From NCBI RefSeq assembly GCF_016862935.1, contig NZ_BONX01000032.1, positions 1 to 64,000 of the forward strand: DNA of 64,000 nucleotides, in the 5' to 3' direction. Made by a program: the position numbers and the translations under genes. Shown here piece after piece: positions 9,858 through 17,998 of the stretch. A model generated the notes under the pieces. That model worked only from the letters and a program-made list of their open reading frames with translations. It ran no database searches and was not told the origin of the DNA. How positions within the stretch are numbered: the first letter of the stretch is position 1; each line of letters starts with the position of its first letter. The DNA is from Plantactinospora mayteni (GTDB lineage: Bacteria > Actinomycetota > Actinomycetes > Mycobacteriales > Micromonosporaceae).

Positions 9858-10643
9858 ATGCGCTGGCGCAACTTCGTGGCGGTGGGCGACAGCTTCACCG
9901 AGGGACTGGACGACGCGTACCCGGACGGCAGTTTCCGGGGTTGGGCCGACCTGGTGGCCGCGACGCTGGCAGCCGAGGCCGGGCCGGATTTCGGGTACGC
10001 CAACCTGGCGATCAGGGGCCGGCTGTTCGGCAACATCGTGGCCGAGCAGGTGCCCGCCGCGCTGGAGATGCGCCCCGACCTGGTCAGTTTCGCGGCCGGC
10101 GGCAACGACGTACTGCGCCGCAACTTCGACCCGGAGGCTCTGGTCGCGCGCTTCGACCAGGTGGTCGCCGAGTTCCGGGCCGCCGGGGCGGACGTGCTGC
10201 TGTTCCGGTTCGCCGACGTGATGTCCCGGCTCCCCGGGCAGCGGCTCGTCGCGCCCCGGGTGGCGATGTTGAACCGGGCGGTTGGCGAGACGGCGGAGCG
10301 GCACGGGGCGAAGCTGGTGGACCTCTACGGCGACGAGGTGTTCCTCAACCCGGTGCTCTGGAGCCCCGACCGGCTGCACCTGTCGGCGGCCGGACACCGC
10401 CGGGTCGCCGGCCGGGTACTGGCCACCCTCGGCGTGGCGCCGGACGAGGGCTGGCTGGTGGTGCCGCCCCGGCCGGCGCCGACGCCGTGGCTGGCGGCCC
10501 GGGGCGCCGACCTGCGCTGGGTGGGGCAGCACTTCGCACCCTGGATCAGGCGCCGACTCACCGGCCGGTCGTCCGGCGACACCATCACCGCCAAGCGCCC
10601 GCTGCTGGCGCCGTACGCCCAGCGACGGCCCTTCGTGGACTGA
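9858..10643 (+). CDS. SGNH/GDSL-family hydrolase
   Basis: 261 residues without a signal peptide. Block I is VAVGDSFTEGLDD with the nucleophile serine, block III is FAAGGNDVLRR with the oxyanion Asn, and block V is SPDRLHLSAAGH with Asp and His. The family hydrolyses esters or lipids with a flexible active site; the substrate is unknown. The ATG follows GGGGAGGCGCGAC. The C-terminal tail after residue 200 is rich in Trp and Arg (RWVGQHFAPWIRRR) and typical of actinobacterial members. The last ten bases, CGTGGACTGA, recur 16 bp downstream. Confidence 0.9.
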   Translation: MRWRNFVAVGDSFTEGLDDAYPDGSFRGWADLVAATLAAEAGPDFGYANLAIRGRLFGNIVAEQVPAALEMRPDLVSFAAGGNDVLRRNFDPEALVARFDQVVAEFRAAGADVLLFRFADVMSRLPGQRLVAPRVAMLNRAVGETAERHGAKLVDLYGDEVFLNPVLWSPDRLHLSAAGHRRVAGRVLATLGVAPDEGWLVVPPRPAPTPWLAARGADLRWVGQHFAPWIRRRLTGRSSGDTITAKRPLLAPYAQRRPFVD

Positions 10644-10697
10644 CCCCTCCGTGGACTGAATCTCGAAGCGAGGCGGTCGGCCTTCCTGGCTAGGTGG

Positions 10698-11309
10698 TCA
10701 GCCGACCTGGAAGCCGAGGGCCTGGGCGAGCACGATTGTCTGGGTGGCGTCGACGATCGCGCCGGAGCGTTCGACGGTGGTCGGGTCGAGCGTGCTGAGA
10801 TCGCTGCCGCGCAGGTCGCACCGGACGAACCGGGCCGCGCGCAGTTGCGCGCCGGAGAGGTCGACGTTGGTCAGGATCGCGTCGGTGCAGTTCGCGCCGG
10901 TCAGGTCCGCCTCGCGCATCCGTACCCCCTGGATCGTCACCCCGCGCAGGTCGGCGCCGGAGAGACCGACGAACGACCAGTCCCCGCCGAGTACGGTGAG
11001 CGGCCGGACCGCCGAGTCGACGAACGTACTGCCGACCAGCTTGCAGCCGGCGAACTCGGCCTCGAAGAAGTTGCACCGGGTGAAGGTGCAGCGCAGGTAC
11101 GCCGAGTCGGTGTGCCGGGAGGCGTTGAACCGTACGTTGCCGAAGACGCAGTTGGTGAAGCTGACCCGGTCCAGGGTCGCCTCGGTCAGGTCGACGTCGA
11201 AGAACTCGCAGTCGACGTACTCGTGTTCGACGAGCTCGTCGCCGTACCAGTCGTCGCGTCGGAAGGTCCGACCCTCGTGTCGCACGCCCGTTTGGGTCGG
11301 CTCGGTCAC
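10698..11309 (-). CDS. Pentapeptide-repeat protein
   Basis: 203 residues. Five-residue periodicity A(D/N)LxX runs from about residue 35 to 170, for example [37 protein letters not shown] and [15 protein letters not shown]. Such proteins fold as a right-handed quadrilateral beta helix. Some (MfpA, Qnr) mimic DNA and protect gyrase, but most have unknown roles and nothing here proves gyrase protection. GTG start. It diverges from the sulfurtransferase gene with a 63-bp gap. Confidence 0.9.
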   Translation of the reverse strand: MTEPTQTGVRHEGRTFRRDDWYGDELVEHEYVDCEFFDVDLTEATLDRVSFTNCVFGNVRFNASRHTDSAYLRCTFTRCNFFEAEFAGCKLVGSTFVDSAVRPLTVLGGDWSFVGLSGADLRGVTIQGVRMREADLTGANCTDAILTNVDLSGAQLRAARFVRCDLRGSDLSTLDPTTVERSGAIVDATQTIVLAQALGFQVG

Positions 11310-11372
11310 GTGACGACGCTAACCGAAGAGAGCCGGCCTCCTCCAGCAGGCGCCCGGCGTACGGTGGAGATC

Positions 11373-12272
11373 ATGCCGATCCCGAGCGATCCCGCGCCCA
11401 GCCTCCAGGGCTACGCCGACCCGGAGCGCCTGGTCACCACCGAGTGGCTGGCCGAGCACCTGGGCCAGCGCGGGCTGGTGGTGATCGAGTCGGACGAGGA
11501 CGTGCTGCTCTACGAGACCGGGCACATCCCCGGCGCGGTCAAGGTCGACTGGCACCTGGAACTCAACGACCAGGTGACCCGGGACTACCTCGACGCCGAG
11601 TCGTTCGCCCGGCTCTGCGCGGCCAAGGGGATCGGCCGGGACGACACGATCGTCTTCTACGGCGACAACTTCAACTGGTGGGCCACGTACGCGCTCTGGG
11701 TCTTCACCCTCTTCGGCCATCCTGATGTGCGGCTGCTCGACGGCGGCCGGCAGAAGTGGGTCGCCGAGGGGCGGGAGCTGACCCGGGAGCGGACCGAGCG
11801 GCCTCCGGCGGGCTATCCGACGCCGCAGCGGGACGACGCGCCGATCCGGGCGTACCGGGACCAGGTGCTGGCGCACATCGCGGCGGCCCGGCCGCTGGTC
11901 GACGTCCGCTCTCCGAAGGAGTACACCGGGGAGCTGACGCACATGCCGGAATACCCGCAGGAGGGTGCGCTGCGCGGCGGGCACATCCCGGGCGCGCTGA
12001 GCAAGCCGTGGAAGTCGGCGGCGAACGACGACGGCACCTTCAAGGGCCCCGACGAGCTGCGGGCGATCTACGCCGACCAGCTCGGGTTGTCGCCGGACGA
12101 CGACGTGATCGCGTACTGCCGGATCGGCGAGCGGTCCAGCCACACCTGGTTCGTGCTGCGGCACCTGCTCGGCTACCCGAGGGTGCGCAACTACGACGGC
12201 TCGTGGACCGAGTGGGGCAACCTGGTCCGGGCACCTGTGGTCAAGGGCGACCAGCCGGGCGGCCTCGGCTAG
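11373..12272 (+). CDS. Two-domain sulfurtransferase (rhodanese, thiosulfate sulfurtransferase type)
   Basis: 299 residues with two rhodanese domains: an inactive N-terminal copy (about 18-140, without active cysteine) and a catalytic C-terminal copy (about 160-285) with C249 in the loop AYCRIGERS. This loop composition is typical of actinobacterial thiosulfate sulfurtransferases of the CysA/SseA type. It moves a sulfane sulfur from thiosulfate or similar donors to thiol acceptors in the cytoplasm. The ATG follows GGTGGAGATC. A SufE-family gene lies 5 kb away. Confidence 0.92.
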   Translation: MPIPSDPAPSLQGYADPERLVTTEWLAEHLGQRGLVVIESDEDVLLYETGHIPGAVKVDWHLELNDQVTRDYLDAESFARLCAAKGIGRDDTIVFYGDNFNWWATYALWVFTLFGHPDVRLLDGGRQKWVAEGRELTRERTERPPAGYPTPQRDDAPIRAYRDQVLAHIAAARPLVDVRSPKEYTGELTHMPEYPQEGALRGGHIPGALSKPWKSAANDDGTFKGPDELRAIYADQLGLSPDDDVIAYCRIGERSSHTWFVLRHLLGYPRVRNYDGSWTEWGNLVRAPVVKGDQPGGLG

Positions 12273-12343
12273 CTACCCGGTCCGGCGCAGGTGAGCGCCG
12301 GGCCTGGCGCCACAAGTCGGCGTCGGGGGAACGAGTCGCTCGT

Positions 12344-12377
12344 GAAAGCTGTTTGAAAGACAAGATCTCTAGCTTTC
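12344..12377. promoter_or_regulatory. Inverted repeat upstream of the secreted SH3 protein
   Basis: GAAAGCT at 12344-12350 and AGCTTTC at 12371-12377 form a 7-bp inverted repeat with a 20-bp spacer, about 92 bp before the gene start, in a locally AT-richer segment. It may be a regulator site or a hairpin in the leader. Confidence 0.35.
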
Positions 12378-12468
12378 TCCCGGAACGCGCTGGTGGTCCG
12401 GAAAACCACCAACCTGACGTGTCCCGTCGGGTTGTCGCGTCCGCCTGAACACAGGAGTTGGAGAGAAG

Positions 12469-12858
12469 ATGAAGATCACCCCTGTCAAGCCGGCGATCGT
12501 ACTCGTCGCTGCCGCCGGGATGTTCCTCGTCGGCGCCGCACCGGCGACGGCGCAGCCGACCACGACCACGACCAAGGCCACGACGACGACCACGACGACG
12601 GCCTCAGCCACGGCCCAGGATCCGGTCCAGATTCTTCAGATGTGCACCTACGAGGTCACCGGTGACGGGGTCCGGCTCCGGACTCAGCCCAACAACACGT
12701 CGACCGTGCTGGGCCTGCTCTACCGTGGTGACCGCGTGAACGGGCACTGGGAGGAGAACCAGAACGGCTTCCACCTGGTGTACAGCTCTCGGCACGGCAA
12801 GAGTGGCTGGGTGGCAACCGCGTACCTGAGCCTGGTGAGCTGCGTTCCAGGGCGGTAA
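12469..12858 (+). CDS. Secreted SH3-like domain protein
   Basis: 129 residues. Residues 1-28 are a Sec signal peptide (ILVAAAGMFLVG-type core ending APATA before Q). A threonine run (TTTTTKATTTTTTT) forms a linker, then a bacterial SH3-like fold begins around residue 60 (YEVTGDGVRLRTQPNNTSTVLGLLYRGDRV) and ends GWVATAYLSLV. Two cysteines, one at each end of the fold, could form a disulfide. Such domains usually bind cell-wall peptides. The start follows CAGGAGTTGGAGAG. Confidence 0.85.
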   Translation: MKITPVKPAIVLVAAAGMFLVGAAPATAQPTTTTTKATTTTTTTASATAQDPVQILQMCTYEVTGDGVRLRTQPNNTSTVLGLLYRGDRVNGHWEENQNGFHLVYSSRHGKSGWVATAYLSLVSCVPGR

Positions 12859-12909
12859 ACCCGGACGCCGTCGCTGGTCAACAGCCCGCAGGGGCGGTTC
12901 GCCGACGAA

Positions 12910-14328
12910 CTAGGATTCGGTGGCGACGACGTGGCGCAGAGCCACCAACCCGGGTACGTCGATACGGTGCCGTACCGCCCCGGTGCCGGGGTCGACCCGG
13001 AGTACGGCGTCGGGCTGGCCGACGTACAGCCGGGAGCCGTCGGGCGGGCCGGCGAGTCCGCGTACCTCGGCCGGGGTGGACCAGCGCGGCACCGTGCCCC
13101 CGCCCGAGGTGGCCGCCATCCCGGCCACCTCGCGGCCGGCCCCGACCAGCAGCGTCCCGGCGGCGTCGAAGCTCGCGGCGGCGGTGGCCGGTACGGCGGC
13201 GGTGGCCGGTACGGCGTCGCCCGGCCCGGTGGTGCCGGCCAGCGCGTCGAACCGGACACTGTCCAGCACGGTCAACCCCTCGGGATCGATCGTGGCCAGT
13301 GCGCCGGAGCTGGTGTCCGCCACGTAGAGCCGGCCGCCGTCCGGGCTCAACGCGATCGTGTGCCCGGCCGCCGGCCGCTCACCGAACGGCGCCGGCAGGT
13401 CGACGCAGTACGCCCAGCGTTCGGTCAGGTCGAGGGTGTGCACGAAGGCGTGCACGTGCGGAGCGTCGTCCCGGGCCCCGGCGGCGTCCTGGCCGGCTGC
13501 GGCTGCGGCTGCGGCAATCCGGTCCCGGGTGTGTACGTGGTCCGGCTGGTGGGTGTAGAGGGTGAACAGCCGGCTGCGCCGCGAGTCGTACACCGCCTGC
13601 CGGCCCTCGCCGCGCATCTCCTCCTCGGCACCGGCCGGCACGACCGCCTTGACCCGGGTCAGCAACGGCTGCACCTGCCCGGACGCGAGATCGACGACCC
13701 GGACCCGATAGCGGTCCGGCGCGGTCGGCGGCAGGTAGTCGAGCACGAACAGTGACGTGCGGGACGCGTCGAACGCCTCCGGTTCGAGATTGCCGGGCAG
13801 GTCCAGCCGACGGCGTTGGCCAGCCCCGTCGGCGACCACGATCGTCGTCCGCTCCCGTGGCCCCGGCCGGTAGGGCGTGTGCCCCGGCCCAACATCGTCG
13901 GCGAGTGCCACCAGGTCGCCGTCGGCCGACGTGGTGCGGACCGCGAGCGCGCCGGTCAGGGTACCGGCGCTGACCGCCGCGCCGTCCGGCAGCCGATGAC
14001 TCGTCAACCGGGTACCCCCGTCCGGGCGCTCGACCCGGACCAGCCGGCGGCCGTCACCGCTGATCACCGCCAGGGCGGGCTGGACCAGCATCCGCCCGGT
14101 CGCCGCGTCGACCACCGCCAGCTTGCCGTCGGCCAACTCCACCACCAGCGCCTCAGCCGCACCCAGCTTGCGGCGGGTGGCCTCCTGGTCGGCCCGGTCG
14201 CCGTCCCCGTCGTCCCCGTCACCGGATCGGAACTGGCAGCCGGCGCTGGCCGCGACCGCCCCGATCCCGGCGGTCCCGGCCAGCAGCGCGCCGGTCAGCC
14301 GCAACACGTCACGCCTCGTCGTCGTCAT
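12910..14328 (-). CDS. Tat-type lipoprotein with beta-propeller repeats
   Basis: 472 residues. The N terminus TTRRDVLRLTG carries a twin arginine and is followed by a hydrophobic stretch and the lipobox ASAGC (C31), so the mature protein should be lipid-anchored outside the membrane. The body has YncE/PQQ-like propeller blades: GKLAVVDAATGRML, HTIALSPDGGRLYVADTSSG, GALATIDPEGLTVLDSVRFD, GSRLYVGQPDAVLRVDPGTG. A doubled AVPATA motif and an alanine run mark loop insertions. The role is unknown. An ATG five codons upstream (14343) is possible; neither start has a clear ribosome site. Confidence 0.8.
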   Translation of the reverse strand: MTTTRRDVLRLTGALLAGTAGIGAVAASAGCQFRSGDGDDGDGDRADQEATRRKLGAAEALVVELADGKLAVVDAATGRMLVQPALAVISGDGRRLVRVERPDGGTRLTSHRLPDGAAVSAGTLTGALAVRTTSADGDLVALADDVGPGHTPYRPGPRERTTIVVADGAGQRRRLDLPGNLEPEAFDASRTSLFVLDYLPPTAPDRYRVRVVDLASGQVQPLLTRVKAVVPAGAEEEMRGEGRQAVYDSRRSRLFTLYTHQPDHVHTRDRIAAAAAAAGQDAAGARDDAPHVHAFVHTLDLTERWAYCVDLPAPFGERPAAGHTIALSPDGGRLYVADTSSGALATIDPEGLTVLDSVRFDALAGTTGPGDAVPATAAVPATAAASFDAAGTLLVGAGREVAGMAATSGGGTVPRWSTPAEVRGLAGPPDGSRLYVGQPDAVLRVDPGTGAVRHRIDVPGLVALRHVVATES

Positions 14329-14470
14329 GCCCGGTAGAGGCATGACGCCCGCCGCCGGTTCCGCCCCGCCACGCCCCCGCCGCCCCCTCCGCCCTCTCCC
14401 CTCCGCGCCGTCGCCCCACCGTCGCCCCACCGTCGCCCCGCCCCGCCGCCGCCCCGCTGGGGCGGTTTTC

Positions 14471-14523
14471 AAGATTCTTGGCGACTTGGGGTTAGCAGCT
14501 CGCCATAACTCTCCAAGAATCTT
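14471..14523. repeat. Palindromic hairpin element, diverged copy
   Basis: AAGATTCTTGG at 14471-14481 is perfectly complementary to CCAAGAATCTT at 14513-14523; the inner parts still resemble GCGAGTTRTGG and its complement but have drifted. The same element, with a 22-bp perfect stem, is at 38688-38742. It follows the small zinc-finger-like gene and supplies its stop codon, and could act as a terminator. Confidence 0.75.
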
Positions 14524-14797
14524 GGTGGTCCCGGGTTGTGGGTGGCTTTTCAGCGGGAGCGGGGAGCCAGTAGACGATCCGGGCGGCGAGTTCGCGGGGG
14601 TCGGTGGTGGGCAGGTCCTGTAGCGCGCGTTGGAGTTGGCTGGCGAGGTAGACCAGCAGTCCGATCCGGTCGTTGCGGTAGGCGCGCAGCAGGCTGAGCC
14701 GGGCGGGTTGGCACGGCCAGGGCGCGCCGCAGGTTCGGCACCGGAACGACGGGCGTGCGGGTGTGTGCGGGCGGAACCGCGCGTGCGGGCCGTACAT
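14492..14797 (-). CDS. Small zinc-finger-like hypothetical protein
   Basis: 101 residues. The N-terminal MYGPHARFRPHTPARPSF is followed by CRTCGAPWPCQPARL, a C-x2-C-x5-C pattern suggesting a metal site, then helices (LLRAYRNDRIGLLVYLASQL) and RELAARIVYWLPAP. Proteins of this shape are common small hypotheticals in this group of actinomycetes. The last dozen residues are read from the palindromic element, so the ancestral C terminus was probably around the WLPAPAEKPP segment. No function is known. Confidence 0.65.
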   Translation of the reverse strand: MYGPHARFRPHTPARPSFRCRTCGAPWPCQPARLSLLRAYRNDRIGLLVYLASQLQRALQDLPTTDPRELAARIVYWLPAPAEKPPTTRDHQDSWRVMASC

Positions 14798-15351
14798 CGG
14801 GGTTTCCCGGTCACCGGTACTCGACCTGTCGGGTGCGCCCGGCCCGGTGCTGGTGGTGTCCGGTTCGGATGGGCGTCTCCCAGGTCGGGTGGCTGTTGGT
14901 GTGTCGGGCACGGGCCGGTGGTGGTGGCGGGTCCGGCGGGACCCGGACCAGCGCCGGACGAGGGGCCGGCGGTGGCCCGAGCCGGCGCGGTGTCGGGATG
15001 CTACGCGGGCAGCGCCAGCGGCGACCGCAGGAACAGAAGATCCAGAGGAAGTACCAGGCACGGTAATGCCGAAAGGGTAGGCGATGGCGTCTGGACATTG
15101 ATCATCCTTTCTTCTCGTTCTCCCGTTGCGAACTGGATGCGGGGTCGTTCCGATGGCGGACGGAACGACCCCGCCCGGTTCCGCCCGTCCTATTCCGACC
15201 CCGAGCGGTCCCGCTGCCTTCCACTCTGGACGGCTATCCCCTAAATTCGTTAGGCGTCGATCGCCGTTGCGATTAACCGGCGCTTCGGCGATCCGTCCTG
15301 GGCTGCATTGAGTAGCACTGAATAGTTGATCAATTGTTCGAGGGGACTGAA
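14798..15351. other. Divergent intergenic region without a recognisable gene
   Basis: Between the small zinc-finger-like gene and the XRE regulator. Open frames here are low-complexity Gly/Pro/Arg shadows without starts. An AT-richer stretch from about 15240 to 15350 contains AATAGTTGATCAATTG, whose TTGATCAA core is palindromic, 17-32 bp before the XRE start; this is a plausible promoter or operator. Nothing else is seen. Confidence 0.55.
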
Positions 15352-16164
15352 ATGTTGACGGCGCTTCAGCAATCCATGATCGCGTTTATCGCCGACGAGA
15401 TCCGGCGGGCCCGGGTGGTCGCCAACCAGACCCAGGACGCCTTCGGCCGGGTCGCCAACTTCTCCGCGTCACACGTGAGTGCGGTGGAGAACGGCACTCG
15501 GGCGCTGACCCGGGAGTTCGTCCAGGGTGCCGACCGTGCCTTGGCGACGGGCGGGCTCTTCGAGCGGATGCTCATCAAGCTCAGCCTGGACAGCGAGCCG
15601 AGCTGGCTGCGGGAGTGGATCGAGATCGAGCGAAAGGCCGAAACCCTCCGCTGGTACGAGTACGCCCTCATCCCGGCCCTGCTACAGACCGAAGCGTATG
15701 CACGGGCTGTTTTCGCCGGAACTGGCGTGCTGAGCGCCGACGAGATTACTACTCGGGTCACCGCTCGGATGGAGCGGAAGGCGCTGCTCGGCTCGGAGAA
15801 GCCGCCGCAGCTCATCGCCGTGCTGGACGAAGGGCTGCTGCACCGGCCCGTCGGCGGCCCGGCAGTGATGCGCGACCAGTTGATGCACCTGACAAAGGTG
15901 GTAGCCGAGATGCCGCACGTCCGGTTGCAGGTCGTGCCCACCTCGGTCGGCGCCTATGCCGGGCTGACTGGACCCTTCGTGGTCGCCACCCTTCCTGGCG
16001 ACGAGAACCTCGCCTTTCTGGACAACTACCTGACGGGTGTGGTGGTGCAGGAACCGTCGGACGTAGTGTCGATGGGCAAGGCGTGGGAGGTCGTCCGAAG
16101 CGAGGCACTGCCACACCAGCAGTCCTCCAAGTTGATATTGGAAGCGGCGGAGAGATGGATCTGA
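15352..16164 (+). CDS. XRE-family regulator with DUF5753 ligand-binding domain
   Basis: 270 residues. The HTH spans about residues 10-60 (ADEIRRARVVANQTQDAFGRVANFSASHVSAVENG, abridged here). The DUF5753 domain follows, with its hallmark PALLQTEAYARAVF, a central RMERKALLG and LHRPVGGPAVMRDQLMHL, and a C-terminal GPFVVATLPGDENLAFLDN. This regulator type is partnered in actinomycetes with a small DUF397 protein, as in whiJ-like modules that influence development or secondary metabolism. The start follows GAGGGGACTGAA. Its 3' end overlaps the DUF397 gene by ten bases. Confidence 0.92.
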   Translation: MLTALQQSMIAFIADEIRRARVVANQTQDAFGRVANFSASHVSAVENGTRALTREFVQGADRALATGGLFERMLIKLSLDSEPSWLREWIEIERKAETLRWYEYALIPALLQTEAYARAVFAGTGVLSADEITTRVTARMERKALLGSEKPPQLIAVLDEGLLHRPVGGPAVMRDQLMHLTKVVAEMPHVRLQVVPTSVGAYAGLTGPFVVATLPGDENLAFLDNYLTGVVVQEPSDVVSMGKAWEVVRSEALPHQQSSKLILEAAERWI

Positions 16165-16570
16165 CCGGGGCAACCTGGCGCAAGAGCACCCGCAGCAACG
16201 GGCACAGCGGCAACTGTGTGGAGGTGGCGGACAACCTGCCGGAGGTCGTCGGGGTGCGGGACAGTAAGGACCCGCACGGGCCCGCGCTCACCTTCGCACC
16301 GCAGGCGTGGCGGTTGTTCGTCCGGGGCGTCGCCGCCCGCTGACCCGCCCGCACTGACCATGCCGCCAGCGACGAGCGACGCGGCGTGTCACGCGAGGTC
16401 GGACGGCGGCATCCGGCGCCAGGAGACGCAGGTGGGACGCTGCCCGCCGGTGACCAGGAACTCCTGAGCGGCCCGCCGGACCAGGTCGAGTGGAATCTCT
16501 GAGTCGTGCGGAAAGTCCCGCTCGCTCTCCATGTAGTAGTAGAAGACCTGGGCGTGCCTGCTCGGGGCGC
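16131..16570. repeat. ~440-bp direct repeat, left copy
   Basis: Covers the end of the XRE gene, the whole DUF397 gene and the 3' end of the Imm1 gene. It aligns at a constant offset of 1868 bp with 17999-18438, with many identical blocks such as GTTGATATTG, GACCGGGGC and CAGGAACTCCTGAGCGG. The two copies flank the deaminase toxin gene. Confidence 0.85.
16155..16343 (+). CDS. DUF397 protein, partner of the XRE regulator
   Basis: 62 residues with the family pattern: LTGATWRKSTRSNG at the N terminus, NCVEVADNLPEVVGVRDSKDP in the middle (written in parts), and LTFAPQAWRLFVRGV at the end. It overlaps the preceding DUF5753 regulator by ten bases, which is the standard arrangement; the partner is thought to modulate or antagonise the regulator. 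Its own start has GCGGAGAG just upstream. A near-identical second gene lies at 18023. Confidence 0.9.
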   Translation: MDLTGATWRKSTRSNGHSGNCVEVADNLPEVVGVRDSKDPHGPALTFAPQAWRLFVRGVAAR

Positions 16571-16832
16571 CCAGCGTGTACCAGTTCGCGCCGTCGCCGT
16601 TGAACCAGAGGCCGCCGACGGCGTCCTCCATGTTGACGGCGACCGCGAACTCGTGATCGGGGAAGCCGTTCGCCCGGTCGGGGCGGGCCGAGGAATACAT
16701 CGTGCAGACGCTGTTGTCGAAGGGCTGCGCCAACAGGTCGTCGATCAGCCGGTCCATCTCGCCAGGAGTCCGGATCACGACCGGCCCGTCGCCGTGCTCG
16801 TGTAGGTAGTACGCGGTCACCTCGCCCGTCAT
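16389..16832 (-). CDS. Imm1-family immunity protein
   Basis: 147 residues. The order of motifs fits the Imm1 family: VIRTPGEMDRLIDDLL at the N terminus, FAVAVNMEDAVGGLWFNGDG in the middle, then FYYYMESERDFPHDSEIPLDLV and the C-terminal RRAAQEFLVTGGQRPTCVSW. Imm1 proteins are known to accompany deaminase-type polymorphic toxins, and here the gene starts two bases after the stop of a deaminase gene, so it is very likely the cognate antidote. A truncated second copy of its 3' end lies at 18257-18439. Confidence 0.88.
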   Translation of the reverse strand: MTGEVTAYYLHEHGDGPVVIRTPGEMDRLIDDLLAQPFDNSVCTMYSSARPDRANGFPDHEFAVAVNMEDAVGGLWFNGDGANWYTLGAPSRHAQVFYYYMESERDFPHDSEIPLDLVRRAAQEFLVTGGQRPTCVSWRRMPPSDLA

Positions 16833-16834
16833 CC

Positions 16835-17575
16835 CTACTCAACTCCCCGGTAGGTCTTGTACCGATAGGTCGTCTCCGGATCGGGCCAGTAGACGGTCAA
16901 CGTCGCGCGTGGTGGCAGGAATCGACTCAGCAGGCTGTCGCAGCCGAGCCGTCCTTTACAGGGTGCTCGGTTGAGCAGGATCGTCGCCGAGTCGATCTTT
17001 TCCTCGTGCATCCGCATGGCAAACCGCAGCTCCACGTCGCCGGCTGTCCGTAACCCCTCGCCCGACTCAACGAGGCCAAGCCGGCGGGCGTGCTGGTCCA
17101 CCTGCGTCGAATAGTCGTCGTGTTCGCCGCTCACCAACTCCTCGACCCGATTCCCGCGCACGTAGTTGCCGCGAGTCTTGGTGTAGGTGCCACCCCGGGT
17201 ACGCGGCGGTGCGGCCGGTGGCAGGTAGGGGACCGGGTCGAAGCCCGGTGGATCGGCCGGTGGATGCGACGAACTGCTCGCGCTGCGATGATCCGTCTGC
17301 GCGGGTAGCGGCTGCGCGGGCCGCCCGTCGATGCGGCTCGCGTACGTCTCGATGCCCTCGCCGGCCGCCCGTAGCCGCTGAATCGCCTCGTCGACCAGCC
17401 TGCGGGCCAGGCGCATCTCGGTCAGCGCGTCGAGTGGCTCCTGCCTCGCCGACCCTCTCGTGGTCCGGTGCCAGCGGAGGTAGCTGGTCTGGATCTCCTG
17501 CCGGACGCCGACCAGCGTCCTGATGGGCAGTGCGGCCAGCGCGCGACGCAGTTCGCTCATGATCGCCCCGATCAC
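16835..17575 (-). CDS. SCP1.201/DddA-like deaminase toxin
   Basis: 246 residues from a GTG that overlaps the preceding stop as GTGA, with GGAG five bases upstream; an ATG five codons in (17560) is the alternative. Residues 8-80 are helical (SELRRALAALPIRTLVG...), probably a binding or export segment; 85-135 is a Pro/Ser linker; 140-246 is the deaminase domain. Its second metal motif is PCKGRLGC (C206, C212), and LPPRATLTVYWPD matches the SCP1.201 family, to which double-stranded DNA cytidine deaminases such as DddA belong. The first motif reads D180-V-E182 where the family normally has H-x-E, so zinc binding may be altered or lost. It is followed directly by Imm1. No signal peptide is present. 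Confidence 0.85.
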   Translation of the reverse strand: MIGAIMSELRRALAALPIRTLVGVRQEIQTSYLRWHRTTRGSARQEPLDALTEMRLARRLVDEAIQRLRAAGEGIETYASRIDGRPAQPLPAQTDHRSASSSSHPPADPPGFDPVPYLPPAAPPRTRGGTYTKTRGNYVRGNRVEELVSGEHDDYSTQVDQHARRLGLVESGEGLRTAGDVELRFAMRMHEEKIDSATILLNRAPCKGRLGCDSLLSRFLPPRATLTVYWPDPETTYRYKTYRGVE

Positions 17576-17817
17576 AGTGACTCCGCGAACCGGCGACCGA
17601 CCGAAGCGGAGCGGCTGAGTCGTTGAACCGCCTCGACGAGTGCGGCCACCGCCGCGTCCACCTCCCGCACTGCGTCGCGGGCACTGTCGTGATCGGTGCC
17701 ATGCAGGACGGCGGCCAACTGTTGGCTGGTCGCCTGCAATTCGGTTGCCGTCCGGGCGAGCGCGGAGGTAGGCAACCGGTCGAGGATATCCTCGCATTCC
17801 TTGCGGAGCGTCGCCAT
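17572..17817 (-). CDS. Small all-helical protein heading the toxin operon
   Basis: 81 residues, predicted as two long helices (LRKECEDILDRLPTSALART and ARDAVREVDAAVAALVEAVQRL) separated by HGTDHDS. The size and hairpin shape recall WXG100/ESX-type partners or export adaptors, but no WxG motif is present. It overlaps the toxin gene by four bases and has GAGGAT before its ATG, so it is the first gene of a three-gene operon. A role as chaperone or targeting factor for the toxin is inference from position. Confidence 0.72.
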   Translation of the reverse strand: MATLRKECEDILDRLPTSALARTATELQATSQQLAAVLHGTDHDSARDAVREVDAAVAALVEAVQRLSRSASVGRRFAESL

Positions 17818-17894
17818 AGATCATCCTCGCGGAAGGGTTCCGGCCCGGTTGGTGCCGGAAGTGCCAACTGTGCGGGTTGAGCTGTGGGGAACGT

Positions 17895-17912
17895 TCTGAC
17901 GTGCCAGTCAGA
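17895..17912. promoter_or_regulatory. Inverted repeat upstream of the deaminase toxin operon
   Basis: TCTGAC(6 bp)GTCAGA is a perfect 6-bp inverted repeat about 80 bp upstream of the first gene of the minus-strand operon. It is the only obvious operator-like symmetry in this divergent region. Confidence 0.35.
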
Positions 17913-17998
17913 CAACTCTATCGAGGTGGCTGGATGCAGTTGTGTCCTTTACCGCGCCTCTGCATATGCCGCAAAATCGATGTCGTACGTGCCTAGGA

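Noticed and set aside
7145-10123. 992-codon minus frame overlapping proS
   Set aside because: Out of frame with proS, low-complexity Arg/Gly/Pro sequence; open only because of high GC.
10698-11309. Pentapeptide protein as quinolone resistance determinant
   Set aside because: Five-residue periodicity alone does not show gyrase binding; no Qnr/MfpA-specific features seen.
15126-15311. 61-codon plus-strand frame before the XRE gene
   Set aside because: No ribosome site, no family, biased composition; probably promoter region.
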